Source: Epiperipatus broadwayi (taxonomy: Eukaryota > Onychophora > Udeonychophora > Euonychophora > Peripatidae). Taken from it: a stretch of 64,000 nt of DNA. A program made the position numbers and the translations under genes. The DNA lies in the NCBI GenBank assembly GCA_028023455.1, contig JAQFVV010000013.1:5892001-5956000 (forward strand). The letters run 5' to 3'. How positions within the stretch are numbered: the stretch's first letter is position 1; each line of letters starts with the position of its first letter. This document shows, piece by piece, positions 38,555 to 48,950 of the stretch. The notes below the pieces were generated by a model, which worked only from the letters and a program-made list of their open reading frames with translations, was not told where the DNA came from and did not search any database.

Positions 38555-39790
38555 CCATTTTTGCATTGCATAATTTGAATATTCTGCAATTAAAACAAAT
38601 CTTACTTTAACCCTAATCCTAGTCTAACCCTAACCCTAGCTATTTTTGCTGATTTATAAATTTTACAAAAAACTAAAACAGACAATTAATAGCATTGCAT
38701 AATTTAACAAATATTATGCAATTAAAACAAATCTTACTCTTAACTCTAGTCATTTTTGCTCATTTATAAATTTAACAAAAACTAATATAGGCAATCAACA
38801 GCATTGCATGATCTAACAAATATTCCGCAATTAAAACAAATCTTGCTTTAACCTAACCCTAGTCCTAGCCTTAAACCTAGCCATCTTTCTTGATTTATAT
38901 ATTTTACAAAACTAAAATAGGCAGTTAAAAGCATTGCATAATTTAACAAATATTACACAATTAAAACAAATCTTACTCTAACTCTAGTCATTTTTGCTCA
39001 TTTATAAATTTTACAAAAACTAATATAGGCAATCAACAGCATTGCATGATCTAACAAATATTCCGCAATTAAAACAAATCTTACTTTAACCGTAGTCTTA
39101 ACCCTAACCCTAGCCATTTTTGCTGATTTATAAATTTTTACAAAAACAAATAGGCATTTAACAGCATTGCATAATTTAACAAATATTCCACAATTAAAAT
39201 AAATGGTTACTTTAACCTTAACCCCAGACATCTGTTGATTTATAAATTGTACAAAAACTAAAATAGGCAAATAACAGCATTGCATAATTTAAGAAATATT
39301 CTGCAATTAAAACAAATCTTACTTTAACCCTAACCCTAGCAATCTGTTGGTTTATATATTTTACAAAAACTAAAATAGGCAATTAACAGCATTGCATAAT
39401 TTATCAAATATTCTGCAATTAAAAAAAAAATCTTACTTTATCCCTAACCCTAGCCATCATTGCTGATTTATAAATTTCACAAAAACTAAAATAGGCAATT
39501 AACAGCATTGATACTTTATCAAATATTGCGCAATTAAAACAAATCTCACTCTAATTACATCTGGCCCTAATTCAAACCATCTCTGCTGATTTATAAACTT
39601 TACAAAAACTAAAATAGGCAATTAACAGCATTGCATAAGTTATCAAACATTTCACAATTAAAAAAATCTTAACCTAGCCCAAACACTAACTCTAGCCCTA
39701 ATCCAAACCCTCACCCTAACTATCATTCCTGATTTATAAATTTTACAAAATATAAACAGGCCAGTTAATAGCATTGCAAACTTTATTGAA
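38555..39790 (+). repeat. satellite array 1, about ten monomers
   Basis: Head-to-tail monomers run from the first AGCCATTTTTGCATTGCATA region to a last, diverged copy near 39700-39790. The CCCTAA-like run varies from one or two hexamers to about eight (39665-39720). The last monomer passes into spacer A, with TTCTACAATTTAAAAA replacing the usual continuation. Confidence 0.9.
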
Positions 39791-40456
39791 TATTCTACAA
39801 TTTAAAAAAAATTATATGTCTTGGACTTTATTAATCTAAAATATTTATAAAAAGTTTTTTAAGTTGATGCCTTGACTTAAGCAAAGACCATGCAATTGTC
39901 AATTAAAAAAGTGTGAATTGATCTATAATACTTTTTAACTTTTTTATATTAGATTATTATATGTAAACTTTAAATTAATCAAAGTTTTGTTTAGATTATT
40001 ATATGTAAAATATAATTCAGATTTAATTTTTTTAATTTTTTTTTTTTCCTGTTTCATGAATTAGTGATTGTAGGGAAGGGTCATTAGTAATGTCCCTAAT
40101 TTGAGTTTTTCTAATAATTTGCAGGATTGTGGAAGTATTCTTCAGTTAAATAATTTTTACATGTTACTACGATATGAGATTTCTTTAGTAAAGCAAAAAA
40201 ATATCTGTTTTTGAAATTATAGTAATCAAGTTAGTTTTGAGAAAGTGAATAAGTTGCAAAAGTACAATACATATTTGTCTTTGACTTTAAATTGCACAAA
40301 AACTATCTAAGATAAAAAGACATGCTTTACACCATTTTAAAGGTTCTTTTATCTGCTAAACCTCTTGTACACCGAGAAGGTAGAAAAAAACGCAGAAGCT
40401 TGAAACGGCCACCAATACATAACCTATTTCAATTTCAGTTCACTTGACTTGTGAAG
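39791..40456 (+). repeat. spacer A, first part
   Basis: This is the non-telomeric segment of the higher-order repeat. It starts around TCTTGGACTTTATTAATC and includes GCAAAGACCATGCAATTGTC, TTTACACCATTTTAAAGG and GCTTGAAACGGCCACCAATA. It ends at GTGAAG, where the 581-bp insert begins. It aligns with spacer B (from about 43715) and spacer C (from about 46950) throughout. Confidence 0.88.
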
Positions 40457-41037
40457 TTGTGTTTGGTTAGGTTCACAGGTTCATTTCCAAACCAACAGAC
40501 ACAAAAAGAATAACTACTCAGCAATCAATATGTACAATTTATTAGTCCAAAAATATACACACGTTAGTTAAATGAATAAATACAGTTGATACAATTGAAT
40601 GCTGAGATAGTCTAGCTTAATATGGAACACTTCTAGCTAAATGATTAGCCTGTGTCATGAACTCTGGTAAGACTTTCAGCTATGTATTTAGCTTGCCTCG
40701 AGTCGGCTCTAATTCGGACATAGCAGTTTTTTCCAGTCCATAGGTGCACTTGTCTCATTGTGTGGATGTAGCAATAATGACTAGATAAATACCTTTGCTG
40801 ATGGGAGAAGGTTTAATGGAGAGCATGTTCTGTCATTCAGGTTAACAGACATAATTGCTCTCTGCCTTCCCTCCAAAAATCTGACTTTAATGGCAGATCT
40901 CCTATGTTACTGGAAACGTGGATTTGGTGCATGAACCCCAGTGATGGATTTAATTCTTTTGGATAGCAACTGGGTGCTAGCCAATCAGGTAAGGAATCTG
41001 GAATAGTCCAATTCTAAAGACAAGGTCAGATATGACA
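40457..41037. mobile_element. 581-bp insert of unknown type in spacer A
   Basis: Spacer B reads GTGAAGATGATGCTATTTTC without interruption (about 44375). In spacer A the same words are split at 40456/41038 by 581 bp. The insert begins TTGTGTTTGGTTAGG and ends CAGATATGACAA, so its tips are short inverted TTGT/ACAA. It is less AT-rich than its host. A solo LTR is one reading (TGTG...GACA ends), but I see no target duplication or diagnostic frame. Confidence 0.65.
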
Positions 41038-41176
41038 ATGATGCTATTTTCTCAGACAGTACAAATATCAGCATCAGAGTTCAGATGGCACCAAAAAAAG
41101 TACGAATCTGCATGTGAAAAATGTACTGTAAATCTATTATCAGTATCAAATTATATGGTTCAGTATATGGCAATTA
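41038..41176 (+). repeat. spacer A, second part
   Basis: Continuation of spacer A (ATGATGCTATTTTCTCAGAC, then TGTGAAAAATGTACTGTAAA) as in spacer B at 44378-44515. It ends with the 13-bp target TATATGGCAATTA (41164-41176) of the palindromic element. Confidence 0.88.
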
Positions 41177-41229
41177 TAATATTGAATTTCAAAAATCATC
41201 CTTTTCAGCAAAAAAACTTATTATTGATT

Positions 41230-41265
41230 ACAGTTTTGACTATACCATGCAGTCTTCATCAGATC
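41230..41265 (-). other. hammerhead-like motif, left arm of element 1
   Basis: On the minus strand it is CTGATGAAGACTGCATGG then TATAGTCAAAACTG. The canonical CUGAUGA box is complete. Stem II is GACT/AGTC, and the GAAAC box has become AAAAC. This arm keeps a better stem than its partner. Confidence 0.5.
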
Positions 41266-42392
41266 TACAAAATTTGAACACAAAAACACAACCATTATAA
41301 TACATTATTTTATATAAAATTATTAATTTCCTATCAAACTTAAATTTTAATTTTTTTTTATATTAAATATTTCCTAACCTTTTCAATTCATACATTTACC
41401 ATCCTATTTTATATTCTTTAAAATCTTTTTTATCCTCTTTTTCTATAACATATATCTATACATATAACTTTAATACATATAATATTTACATTATAAAGTA
41501 ATTTTAATTACACTACAATATATATATATATATTTAATCACTATCAATATAATTTTTCTTTATCTTTTATTCTAACAACACTTTTCATTTTACCTTTTTA
41601 ATTATTCCATATAAAATCTTACCTTATTCTATTCTTTTAACTTTCTCTATCCTCCATCTTACTCTAGTAATTCAACTTCCTTTTAACCTCTCTTTCATAT
41701 TCCTATCCTACACCTCCCTCTATTAACTATTTTTATAACTTAATATTTCTTTTTTTTATTTATTAAAAATCTATCTTGGTCACATCCTAAAAAACATTGT
41801 TTTCTTTTATACTATTATTTCTTTTACGCTATTATTGTTTTTACCCCTCCACCATAGCATAAAAGAAACAATAGTATAAGAGAAAAGGAAGTTTTTTTGG
41901 GGTATGATAGAAATAGTTTTTTTATAAAAAAGGGGGGGGGAACCAAGGAAATATTACTAGTTATAAAAATAATTAATAGAGGGATGTGTAGGATAGGAAT
42001 ATGAAAGAGAGGTTAAAAGGAAGTTAAATTACTAGAGTAAGATGGAGGATAGAGAAAAAGAGTAGAATAAGGTAAGAAGGTTTTATATGGAATAATTAAG
42101 AAGGTAAAATGAATGGAAATAAGTATTTAGTTAGAATAAAAGATAAAGAAAGATTATATTGATAGTGATTAATTTTTTTTTTTGGAATAGTGTAATTAAA
42201 ATTACCTTATAATGTAAATATTATATGTATAGGTATATGTTATAGAAAAAGAGGATAGAAAAGATTTTAAAAGAGTATAAAATAGGATGGTAAATATGTT
42301 AAAGATATATGAATTGAAAAGATTAGAAAATATTTAATATAAAAAAAATTTAAAAGTTTGATTGTTGTATTTTTATGTGTGTTCAAATTTTG

Positions 42393-42432
42393 TAGATCTG
42401 ATGAAGACTGCATGGTACACTCAAAACTGCAA
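42393..42432 (+). other. hammerhead-like motif, right arm of element 1
   Basis: It has a canonical CTGATGA (42398-42404), then AGACTGCATGGT, ACACTC and AAAAC. Stem II has a mismatch (GACTG against CACTC), and the first base of the GAAAC box is changed. The two arms together imply an ancestor with a regular hammerhead core. Confidence 0.45.
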
Positions 42433-42552
42433 TCAATAATAAAAGTTTTTTTTCTGAAAAGTGTAAGATTTTTGAAATTCAATATTATATATAAAGACAG
42501 CAAAAACAAAGGAGGAAGAAAACAATTTAGAGTAAGGACTATATGGCAATTA

Positions 42553-42759
42553 GTTTATACTATTCAATACATGTGTGAGTACAGTGGAAATTTGTCATAA
42601 TCTGTTAACTGTAATATTCAACTTGATAGATCTTAAAAAACTCACTCCCCCCCCCCAAATATTTATTTTTAATTATTAATAACCCTTAGGTATATGAATG
42701 TGATTTTGACATAAAACTACTTTTTCATTTAATTAAATCATTTTCATTGTGGAATTATA
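42553..42759 (+). repeat. spacer A, third part
   Basis: This is the rest of spacer A after the palindrome. It has GTTTATACTATTCAATAC, then the AACTTGATAGATCTTAAAAA, AATAACCCTTAGGTATATGA and TTTTCATTGTGGAATTATAA words that spacers B and C share, before running into array 2. Confidence 0.88.
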
Positions 42760-43700
42760 AATTTTACAAAAACTAATAAAAGGCAATTAACAGCATACCA
42801 TACTAGATCAAACATTCCACAATTAAAAACATCTTACCATAACTTTAATTCTAACTTTAACCCTAGCCCTAACAATAACCCTAACTGAAACTAAGCCTAA
42901 CTCTAATTATCTTTGCTGATGTATAAATTTTACAAAAACTAAAATATGCAATTAATAATAGCATTGCATACTTTATTAAATATTCCACATTTAAAAATGA
43001 ACTCTCCCTAATCCTGACATACACCTAACCCTAAACCTAGCTCTAATCCTAGCCATCTTTGTTGATTTATATATTTTATAAAAACTAAAATAGACTTAAC
43101 AGTATTGCATAATTTAACATTCCACAATTAAAACAAATCTTACTTTAACCCTAGCTCTAATCCTAACCCTAGCCATTTTGCCTGATTTATAAATTTTTAC
43201 AAAAACTAAAATAGGCATTTAACAGCATTGCATAATTTAACAAATATTCCACAATTAAAACAAATCTTACTTTAATCTAACCATCTTTGTTGATTTATAT
43301 ATTTTATAAAAACTAAAATAGGAAATTAACACCATTGCGTAATTTAACAAATATACCGCAATTAAAACAAATCTTACTTTAATCCTAGTCCTAATTCTAA
43401 CCATAGCCATCTTGGCTGATTTATAATTTTACAAAAACTAAAATAGGCAATTAACAGCATTGCATACTTTATCAAATATTCCACAATTTAAAACAATCTC
43501 ACTTTAATCCTAACCATCTTGGCTGATTTATAAACTTTACAAAAAGTAAAATAGGCAATTAACAACATTGCATAATTTGTCAAATATTCGCAATTAAAAA
43601 ATATCTTACCCAAACCCTCACCCTAACCATTATTATTGATTTACAAATTTTACAAAATCTAAACAGGCCAAATAACAACAGCATTGCAAACTTCACTGAA
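42760..43700 (+). repeat. satellite array 2, about eight monomers
   Basis: Same orientation and monomer as array 1. The first monomer starts CAAAAACTAATAAAAGGCAA and has a distinctive ACATACC/CATACTAGATCAAACATTCC variant. The same variant opens arrays 3 and 5, so array starts are homologous across higher-order copies. The hexamer run is longest near 42850-42900. Confidence 0.9.
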
Positions 43701-44745
43701 TATTCTACAATTAAGAAAAAAAGTATATTTCTTAGAATTTCTTTATCTAAAATATTTACAAAATGTAGTTTTTTAATTTAAAATTGATGTCTTGACTTGA
43801 GCAAAGATCATGCAATTGTCAATTAAAAAAAAGTGTGAATTGATCTATAATACTTTTTAACTTTTTTATAGTAGATTATTAAATGTAAACTTTAAATTAA
43901 TCCAAGTTTTGTTTAGGTTATTATATGTAAAACAAATTTCGGATTTAATTTTTTCTTTCTTGTTTCATGAATTATTGTCTGTTGGGAAGGGCCATAAGTA
44001 ATGTCTCTTATTTGAGTTTTACTAATAATTTGAAGGATTGTGGACATATTCTTCAGTTAAATAATTTTTACATGTTACTACTATATCATGAGATTTTTTT
44101 AGTAAAACAAAAAAAAACAACAAATACCTGATTTTGAAATTATACTAATCAAATTAGTTTTGAGAAAGTGAATAAGTTACAAATATACAGTACAAATTCG
44201 TCTTTGTCTTTAAATTGCACAAAAACTACTTAAGATAAAAAGACATGGTTTACACCATTTTAAAGGTCCTTTTATCTACTAAACCTCTTTCTTGTGCACC
44301 AATAATTTTAAAAAAACGGAAAAGCTTGAAATGGCTACTAATACATAACCTTCAATTTCAGTTAACCTGATTTGTGAAGATGATGCTATTTTCTCAGACA
44401 CTACAAAAATCAGCATCACAGTTCAGATGGCACAAGAAAAAGCTTGGATAATCTGAATGTGAAAAATGTATTGTAAATCTATCTATTATCAGTATGAAGT
44501 TATATGGTTCACTATAAGGCTATTAGTTTATACTATTTGATCCATGTGTGAGTTTGGTGGAAATTTGTCATAATCTGTTAGCTATAATATTCAACTTGAT
44601 AGATTTAAAAAGCTCACTTTTGCTCAAAATATTTATTTTTAACTATTAATAACCCTTAGGTACAAAAATGTGATTTTGACATAAAAACTACTTTTTCATT
44701 TAAATAGAACATTTTCATTGTGGAATTATAAATTTTGCAAAAACT
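43701..44745 (+). repeat. spacer B, uninterrupted copy
   Basis: This is the only one of the three spacers without a large insertion, and it defines the unit of about 1.05 kb. Order of landmarks: GCAAAGATCATGCAATTGTC, TGTTTCATGAATTATTG, TTTACACCATTTTAAAGGTC, GCTTGAAATGGCTACTAATA, GATGATGCTATTTTCTCAGA, AATAACCCTTAGGTACAAAA, CATTTTCATTGTGGAATTAT. No coding frame is conserved between the three spacers. Confidence 0.9.
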
Positions 44746-45196
44746 AAAAAAAGGCAATTAACAGCATGCCATACTAGATCAAACATTCAACAATTAAAAA
44801 CAAATCTTACCGTAATTTAACCCTAACCATAGCCATAACAATAATTTTAACTCTAAAACTAAGCCAAACCTTAATCCTAACTATCTTTGCTGATGTATAA
44901 ATTTTACAAAAACTAAAATAGGCAATTAACAGCATTGAATATTTTATCAAATATTCCACATTTACAAATGAACTCGCATTAATCCTGACCCTACAATTAA
45001 ACCTAATCCTAGCCATCATTGTTGATTTATATATTTTACAAAAACTAAAATAGGCAATTAACAGCATTGCATAATTTAACAAATATTCCACAATTAAAAC
45101 AAATCTTACTTTAACCCTAACTCTGGCCATTTTAGCTGATTTATAAATTTTGCAAAAACTAACATAGGCAATTACCAGCATTACATAATTTAACAA
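44746..45196 (+). repeat. satellite array 3, about four monomers
   Basis: It opens with the same CATACTAGATCAAACATTC variant as arrays 2 and 5. It is cut at 45196 by Penelope-like element 2 in the phrase CATAATTTAACAA, and array 4 resumes at the same phrase at 46643. Confidence 0.9.
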
Positions 45197-45260
45197 TAAT
45201 CAGAAAATAATAAATTCTTACAACTATATAAATATCAAATTTTTTTATACACATAAAAAA

Positions 45261-45297
45261 CCTTTTTCAGCACCTGATTTGGTGCCCTTTTCAAATG
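45261..45297 (-). other. degenerate hammerhead-like motif, left arm of element 2
   Basis: On the minus strand: TTTGAAAAGGGCACC, a loop, then AGGTGCTGAAAAAGG. The stem GGCACC/GGTGC is strong and is followed by GAAA. The CUGAUGA box is decayed to TTTGAAA. It is identical to the right-arm copy, so both arms descend from an already decayed template. Confidence 0.4.
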
Positions 45298-45524
45298 TTA
45301 ATAATCTATTATGTTAATGAACTATTACAAATATAAAACCATCTAGTGTTCAATAATGAAATTAAAACAACCAATACCAATATAAATCATTAAAATAAAT
45401 CAAAACCTACATATAAATCCAGTAATTACAAAATAATTGACAATATCATAATAAATTACATGCATTTTTTTTTTTTTTTTACAATTATATATATATGTCA
45501 ATTTATATAATTTTCCATTCAGTT

Positions 45525-45783
45525 TTAATTATCCAAATTTATGGAAGTCTTGTAAATATTCATACAATTATTTAAATTGTTTTTAATATATGTTTTATAT
45601 ATTTGTCTTCTTTGTTGATCTTTGATGAAATTTAAACATTTAATACTTTTTGTAGCATCTATTCTATGCCCATATTTTAAATAATGAATATATAATGCAG
45701 ATTTATCATCTCTTCTATTAATTGCATTATTATGTTCTTTGGCAATTTCCCATGTAATTTTATATACAGTTTCTTTTTTGTAT
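45525..45783 (-). pseudogene. GIY-YIG domain fragment of Penelope-like element, left copy
   Basis: This is the inverted partner of 45818-46141. It retains the start of the domain (TVYKIT-type) and the middle (EHNNAINRRDDKSALYIHYL and the GHRIDATK region). About 50 bp that hold the YFG motif and the following helix are missing, and the C-terminal part has small deletions. It cannot encode a nuclease. Confidence 0.7.
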
Positions 45784-45817
45784 CTCTTAACCTATAAATG
45801 ATATACCATACAAAAAA

Positions 45818-46141
45818 GGAATTGTATATAAAATTATACGTGAAATTTGTAAAATGCTTTACTTCGGGCATTCTAGTAAACAATTAGAGGTAAGAGCCAA
45901 AGAATATAATAATGCAATTAATAGAAAAGATGATAAATCTGCATTATATATTCATTATTTAAAATATGGGCATAGAATAGATGCTACAAAATGTATTAAA
46001 TGTTTAAATTTCATCAAAGATCCAAAAAAAAAAAAAAGACAAATATATGAAACATACTATATTAAAAATAATTTAAATAATTGTATGAATATTTACAAGA
46101 CTTCTATAAATTTGGTTAATAACTGGTTAATTAAAAAATGA
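45818..46141 (+). pseudogene. GIY-YIG endonuclease domain of a Penelope-like element, right copy
   Basis: An open stretch of about 107 codons ends with TGA at 46139-46141. It starts GIVYKI, where the family has the GIY motif, and continues CKMLYFGHSS in the place of YIG. The arginine-bearing helix LEVRAKEYNNA, the SALYIHYLKYGHRID segment and the KRQIYETYYI helix with the conserved glutamate follow. In Penelope-like elements this domain follows the reverse transcriptase and nicks target DNA. Here no RT precedes it and the first third lacks an initiator, so it is a truncated remnant even though the frame has survived. An A-run at 46024-46035 encodes KKKK and may hide a length change. Domain identity is by motif order, not by search. 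Confidence 0.75.
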
Positions 46142-46310
46142 ATGGAAAATTATATAAATAGACATATATATAATTGTAAAAAAAAATGCGTGTAATTTAT
46201 TTTATTTATTATATTGTTATGAAGTAGTCAATTATTTTGTAATTACTGGATTTATATGTAGGTTTTGATTTATTTTAATGATTTATATTGGTATTGGTTG
46301 TTTTAATTTC

Positions 46311-46422
46311 TTTTTTTTTTTCATATGTCATAGCACCGGCCGGGACGCGAACCAACAACCGTCTGCAAACAACTACTTGCTTGCAATGCGGCTGCGATGA
46401 CCTCTCGGCTAACAATGCTTGA
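46311..46422 (-). mobile_element. tRNA-derived SINE or tRNA retropseudogene
   Basis: On the minus strand a tRNA-like body of about 90 bp reads from GTTAGCCGAGAGGTCATCGC (box A, with the long-variable-arm style of tRNA-Leu/Ser) to GGTTCGCGTCC (box B, 46343-46353) and GTGCTATGACA. Then come TATG and an A tail of about 12. The 9-bp TTTAATTTC flanks it on both sides (46302-46310 and 46423-46431), a clean target duplication. It is the most GC-rich short segment in the window. The acceptor ends do not pair well, so it is not a working tRNA. The inverted arm of the host element reads through the site without it. Confidence 0.8.
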
Positions 46423-46492
46423 TTTAATTTCATTGTTGAATACTAGACGGTTTTATGTCTGTAATAATTCATTAATGTAAGAGATTATTAAC

Positions 46493-46527
46493 ATTTGAAA
46501 AGGGCACCAAATCAGGTGCTGAAAAAG
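46493..46527 (+). other. degenerate hammerhead-like motif, right arm of element 2
   Basis: TTTGAAAAGGGCACC, the loop AAATCA, then GGTGCTGAAAAAGG (stem bases 46503-46508 with 46515-46520). Stem II and the GAAA box remain. The first box does not match CUGAUGA, so cleavage is unlikely now. Confidence 0.4.
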
Positions 46528-46642
46528 GCTTTTTATGTGTATAAAAAAGTTGATATTTATATAGCTGTTGTAAAAATTTATTATTTTCTGATTATTATTT
46601 TATGGAATAACAGCATAAAGATATTTATTCTTTTCCAATTTG

Positions 46643-46905
46643 ATAATTTAACAAATATTCCACAATTAAAACAAATCTTATTTTAGCCCTAACCTTACTT
46701 TAACCCTAGTCCTAACCCTAACCCTAGCTCCCCAGCCATCTTTGCTGAATTATAAATTTTACAAACACTAAAATAGGCAATTAACAGTATTGCATACTTT
46801 ATCAAATATTCCACAATTAAAAAAAATCTCATTCTAACCCCACACCTAGCCCTACCTAAACCATTACCAATGTTCTTGATTTACAAATTTTACAAAATCT
46901 AAAGA
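46643..46905 (+). repeat. satellite array 4, about two monomers
   Basis: It resumes at ATAATTTAACAAATATTCCA, the same word at which array 3 was cut, and carries CCCTAA-like runs at about 46686-46730 and 46838-46870. The last monomer turns into spacer C at TCATTGAATATTTTACAGTT. Confidence 0.88.
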
Positions 46906-47528
46906 GGCCAATTAAGAGCATTGCAAACTTCATTGAATATTTTACAGTTTTAAAAAAAATATATGTCTTAGAATTTCTTTATCAAAAATATTTACAAAAA
47001 GTAGTTTTTTAATTTAAGTTGATGTATTGACTTAAGCAAAGAGCATGCAATTGTCAATTAAAAAAGTGTCAATTGATCTGTAATACTTTTTAACTTTTTT
47101 TATATAACATTATTATATTTAAACTTTAAATTAATCAAAGCTTTGTTTTGATTATTATATGTAAAACTTAATTCAGATTTAAGTTTTTTAAGTTTTTTTT
47201 TTCCTGTTTCATGAATTATTGACTGTTGGGAAGGGCTATTAGTAATATCCCTTATTCGAGTATTACTAATGATTTGGAGGATTGTGTAAATACTTTTCAG
47301 TTAAATAATTTTTACATGTTACCGCTATATCATGAGATTGCTTTAGCAAAGCAAAAGAAAACAAATACATGCTTTTGAAATTATAGTAATCAAGTTAATT
47401 TTGAGAAAGCGAATAAATTGCAAAAGTACAGTACAAATTACTCTTTCATTTTAAATTGCACAAAAAATTCTTAAAAAAGACTTGCTTTACACCATTTTAA
47501 AGGTCCATTTATCTGCTAAACCTCTTAT
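46906..47528 (+). repeat. spacer C, first part
   Basis: It aligns with spacers A and B from TCTTAGAATTTCTTTATC through GCAAAGAGCATGCAATTGTC to TTTATCTGCTAAACCTCTT. There the LINE begins. Confidence 0.88.
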
Positions 47529-47710
47529 TTATTTATAAATAACTTTATTGAAAAAACATATGTAAGGATGATACAATTGTAAATCAAAAATAATAGTTAT
47601 CCATGTTGCTCAGGCAACCAAATGGTCTGATGTTTTCACTGGTATTGTTTAATCCAGCTTGATCAGGCTCAGGTTTTGTCAAATAAAATCTGGATGAGAT
47701 GATTCTGTCC

Positions 47711-48370
47711 CTATGGCGAAATTCCTTCAGCTTGGAAATGAATGTCTTCAGGTTTGGGATAAGGAATGGTAAATTTGTTATGACATCTGGCTATCCAGGT
47801 AACATAAGTGACAATGGTCGAGAGTCTTGAGGTGGTGTAATCCATGGACAGGAAGCAGCTTTTGATATTTAATATTTTGTTCAGGGAAATGTGACAGTTG
47901 TGAGTAATGAATGTTCTGATTTTGTCATATATTGGGCAATCATTAATCATGTGATCAAAGGTTTCTGAGGTTCTGTGGCAGTTGTGGCACATAGGATATA
48001 TGTTCTTGAAGAATCTCCTGTAGTGCAGGAACCAGTTTGTCTGGAGTGAATTCAGGTTGATTTTTACTAGAAAATCCAGGAACCTTGGCTTCAGCTTGAG
48101 CTGCCTGAAAAACCTGATGACCACCTGATTGTTACTATCGAGGTAAGGAATGGTAGAGTTTTGAGTGGGAAGTATCAGGTCAGGAGCATCCCAAATAGAG
48201 ATTTTCTGTCTGAATTCTAGGGTTAAGTGGCCATTGTGAGTGAAAAGATAGCCAAGTATCTCTTTAGCCAGCTTATCTTCAAAGGTGGAGGTCTGTTCGA
48301 CGGAATGACTGGTTGTTCCATTACAATATGGGGAAATTTCTTTTGGAGAATGTGGATCAGATAGTGGCAC
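47711..48370 (-). pseudogene. LINE ORF2 C-terminal region with zinc knuckle
   Basis: A 219-codon open stretch follows the RT. Residues 90-125 (RQLKLKPRFLDFLVK, then LQTNWFLHYRRFF) are the helical region common before the knuckle. The knuckle CHNC...H....C has Cys128, Cys131, His140 and Cys145. In LINE families this knuckle lies near the end of ORF2 and is needed for RNP function. The start methionine is not real; the frame is simply the longest survivor. It is separated from the RT part by a shift. Confidence 0.75.
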
Positions 48371-48546
48371 TTTTGGTAGTATATTGAAAAGGTTGCATAC
48401 AATGACATACCATTATTTTGCCTATGTTGCTGCATGCATTCGATTCCTATGGCCACTGTTTTACCATTTTATAAAAGCCGTGCACAGATTCGGTTGATTT
48501 TGGTGTTGTTTTTGTCTTCATCATGTTTATGATGGGTAGATAGTAG

Positions 48547-48927
48547 CTAATCTTTGCCATTACCTTGATATTGAGGAGAGAGATTTTCCCTTGCAGAGAT
48601 AAATAAACCCTCGCAAGTGGCAGCTTCAATGATGGAATTCTGTATTTGTATTGACATGGCTTGTGGTGACTTGTATATAGGGAACCCCAAAAAGCTTTGG
48701 GGGTCTGCTGAGAAAGGCAATGAGCTCTTCTTGCCAGTGTTGATTTTCCATGCCGATGACTTGTTAAGGTTGAAGGAAAGTTTGGAGGATTTGGAAAATT
48801 TTTTGATTATTTGGATGAGGGGTTTTAGATATTTTGGGGGAGGTAGGATGACAAGTACATCATCCATGTAGGCGAATGCTTTACAGTGTTTCTTCAGCTG
48901 GCATACATAGATTCCTGGAAGTCTCAT
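48547..48927 (-). pseudogene. LINE reverse transcriptase palm with YMDD box
   Basis: The frame contains HCKAFAYMDDVLVI (catalytic YMDD at 48859-48870), then a helical segment, LSFNLNKSSAWKIN and FLGFPIYKSP, the RT motif D/E region (in other LINEs LNxxKS and YLG). The usual LINE box is (Y/F)ADD; methionine at the second position is more often found in retroviral-type RTs. The order of the neighbouring motifs is LINE-like. Confidence 0.78.
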
Positions 48928-48950
48928 CTCAATCTGTTTTAAAAGGGGGT

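Larger units (their letters stand above)
41177..42539. mobile_element. palindromic Penelope-like element 1 with hammerhead-like motifs
   Basis: Arms of about 630 bp (about 41179-41835 and 41850-42490) are inverted copies around a short loop, and about 50 bp of unpaired sequence follows the right arm. The 13-bp duplication TATATGGCAATTA flanks it (41164-41176 and 42540-42552), and spacers B and C read through this site uninterrupted, so it is an insertion. Each arm contains a CTGATGA...stem...AAAAC hammerhead-like motif close to its outer end. I see no GIY-YIG or RT frame in it. The inverted partial-copy architecture plus the hammerhead suggest the terminal region of a Penelope-like element, by analogy with the clear one at 45197-46642. 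Confidence 0.7.
45197..46642. mobile_element. palindromic Penelope-like element 2 with GIY-YIG domain
   Basis: Two inverted copies of a Penelope-like 3' end lie head to head: about 45197-45795 on the minus strand and about 45805-46598 on the plus strand. About 44 unpaired bases follow on the right. The 12-bp ATAATTTAACAA is duplicated at 45185-45196 and 46643-46654, within a satellite monomer. The right copy encodes a nearly whole GIY-YIG nuclease domain. The left copy has lost about 50 bp including the YIG-equivalent. Both carry a GGCACC/GGTGCT stem followed by GAAA, a degenerate hammerhead feature. No RT is present, so this is a 5'-truncated element with an inverted truncated partner, an arrangement described for Penelope elements. 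The right arm was later hit by a tRNA-derived SINE. Confidence 0.85.

Noticed and set aside
38555-39790. True telomere or chromosome end
   Set aside because: The hexamers are degenerate, interrupted by a monomer body of over 100 bp and flanked on both sides by ordinary DNA. It is interstitial satellite.
38555-39790. CRISPR array
   Set aside because: The monomers are whole tandem repeats without short constant repeats and unique spacers, and the context is eukaryotic.
45677-45883. Minus-strand 68-codon frame across the centre of the palindrome as a gene
   Set aside because: It reads the palindrome in the wrong frame relative to the GIY-YIG domain and crosses the arm junction.
46330-46425. 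Functional tRNA-Leu or tRNA-Ser gene on the minus strand
   Set aside because: It has an A tail and a 9-bp target duplication and the acceptor ends do not match, so it is a retroposed copy.
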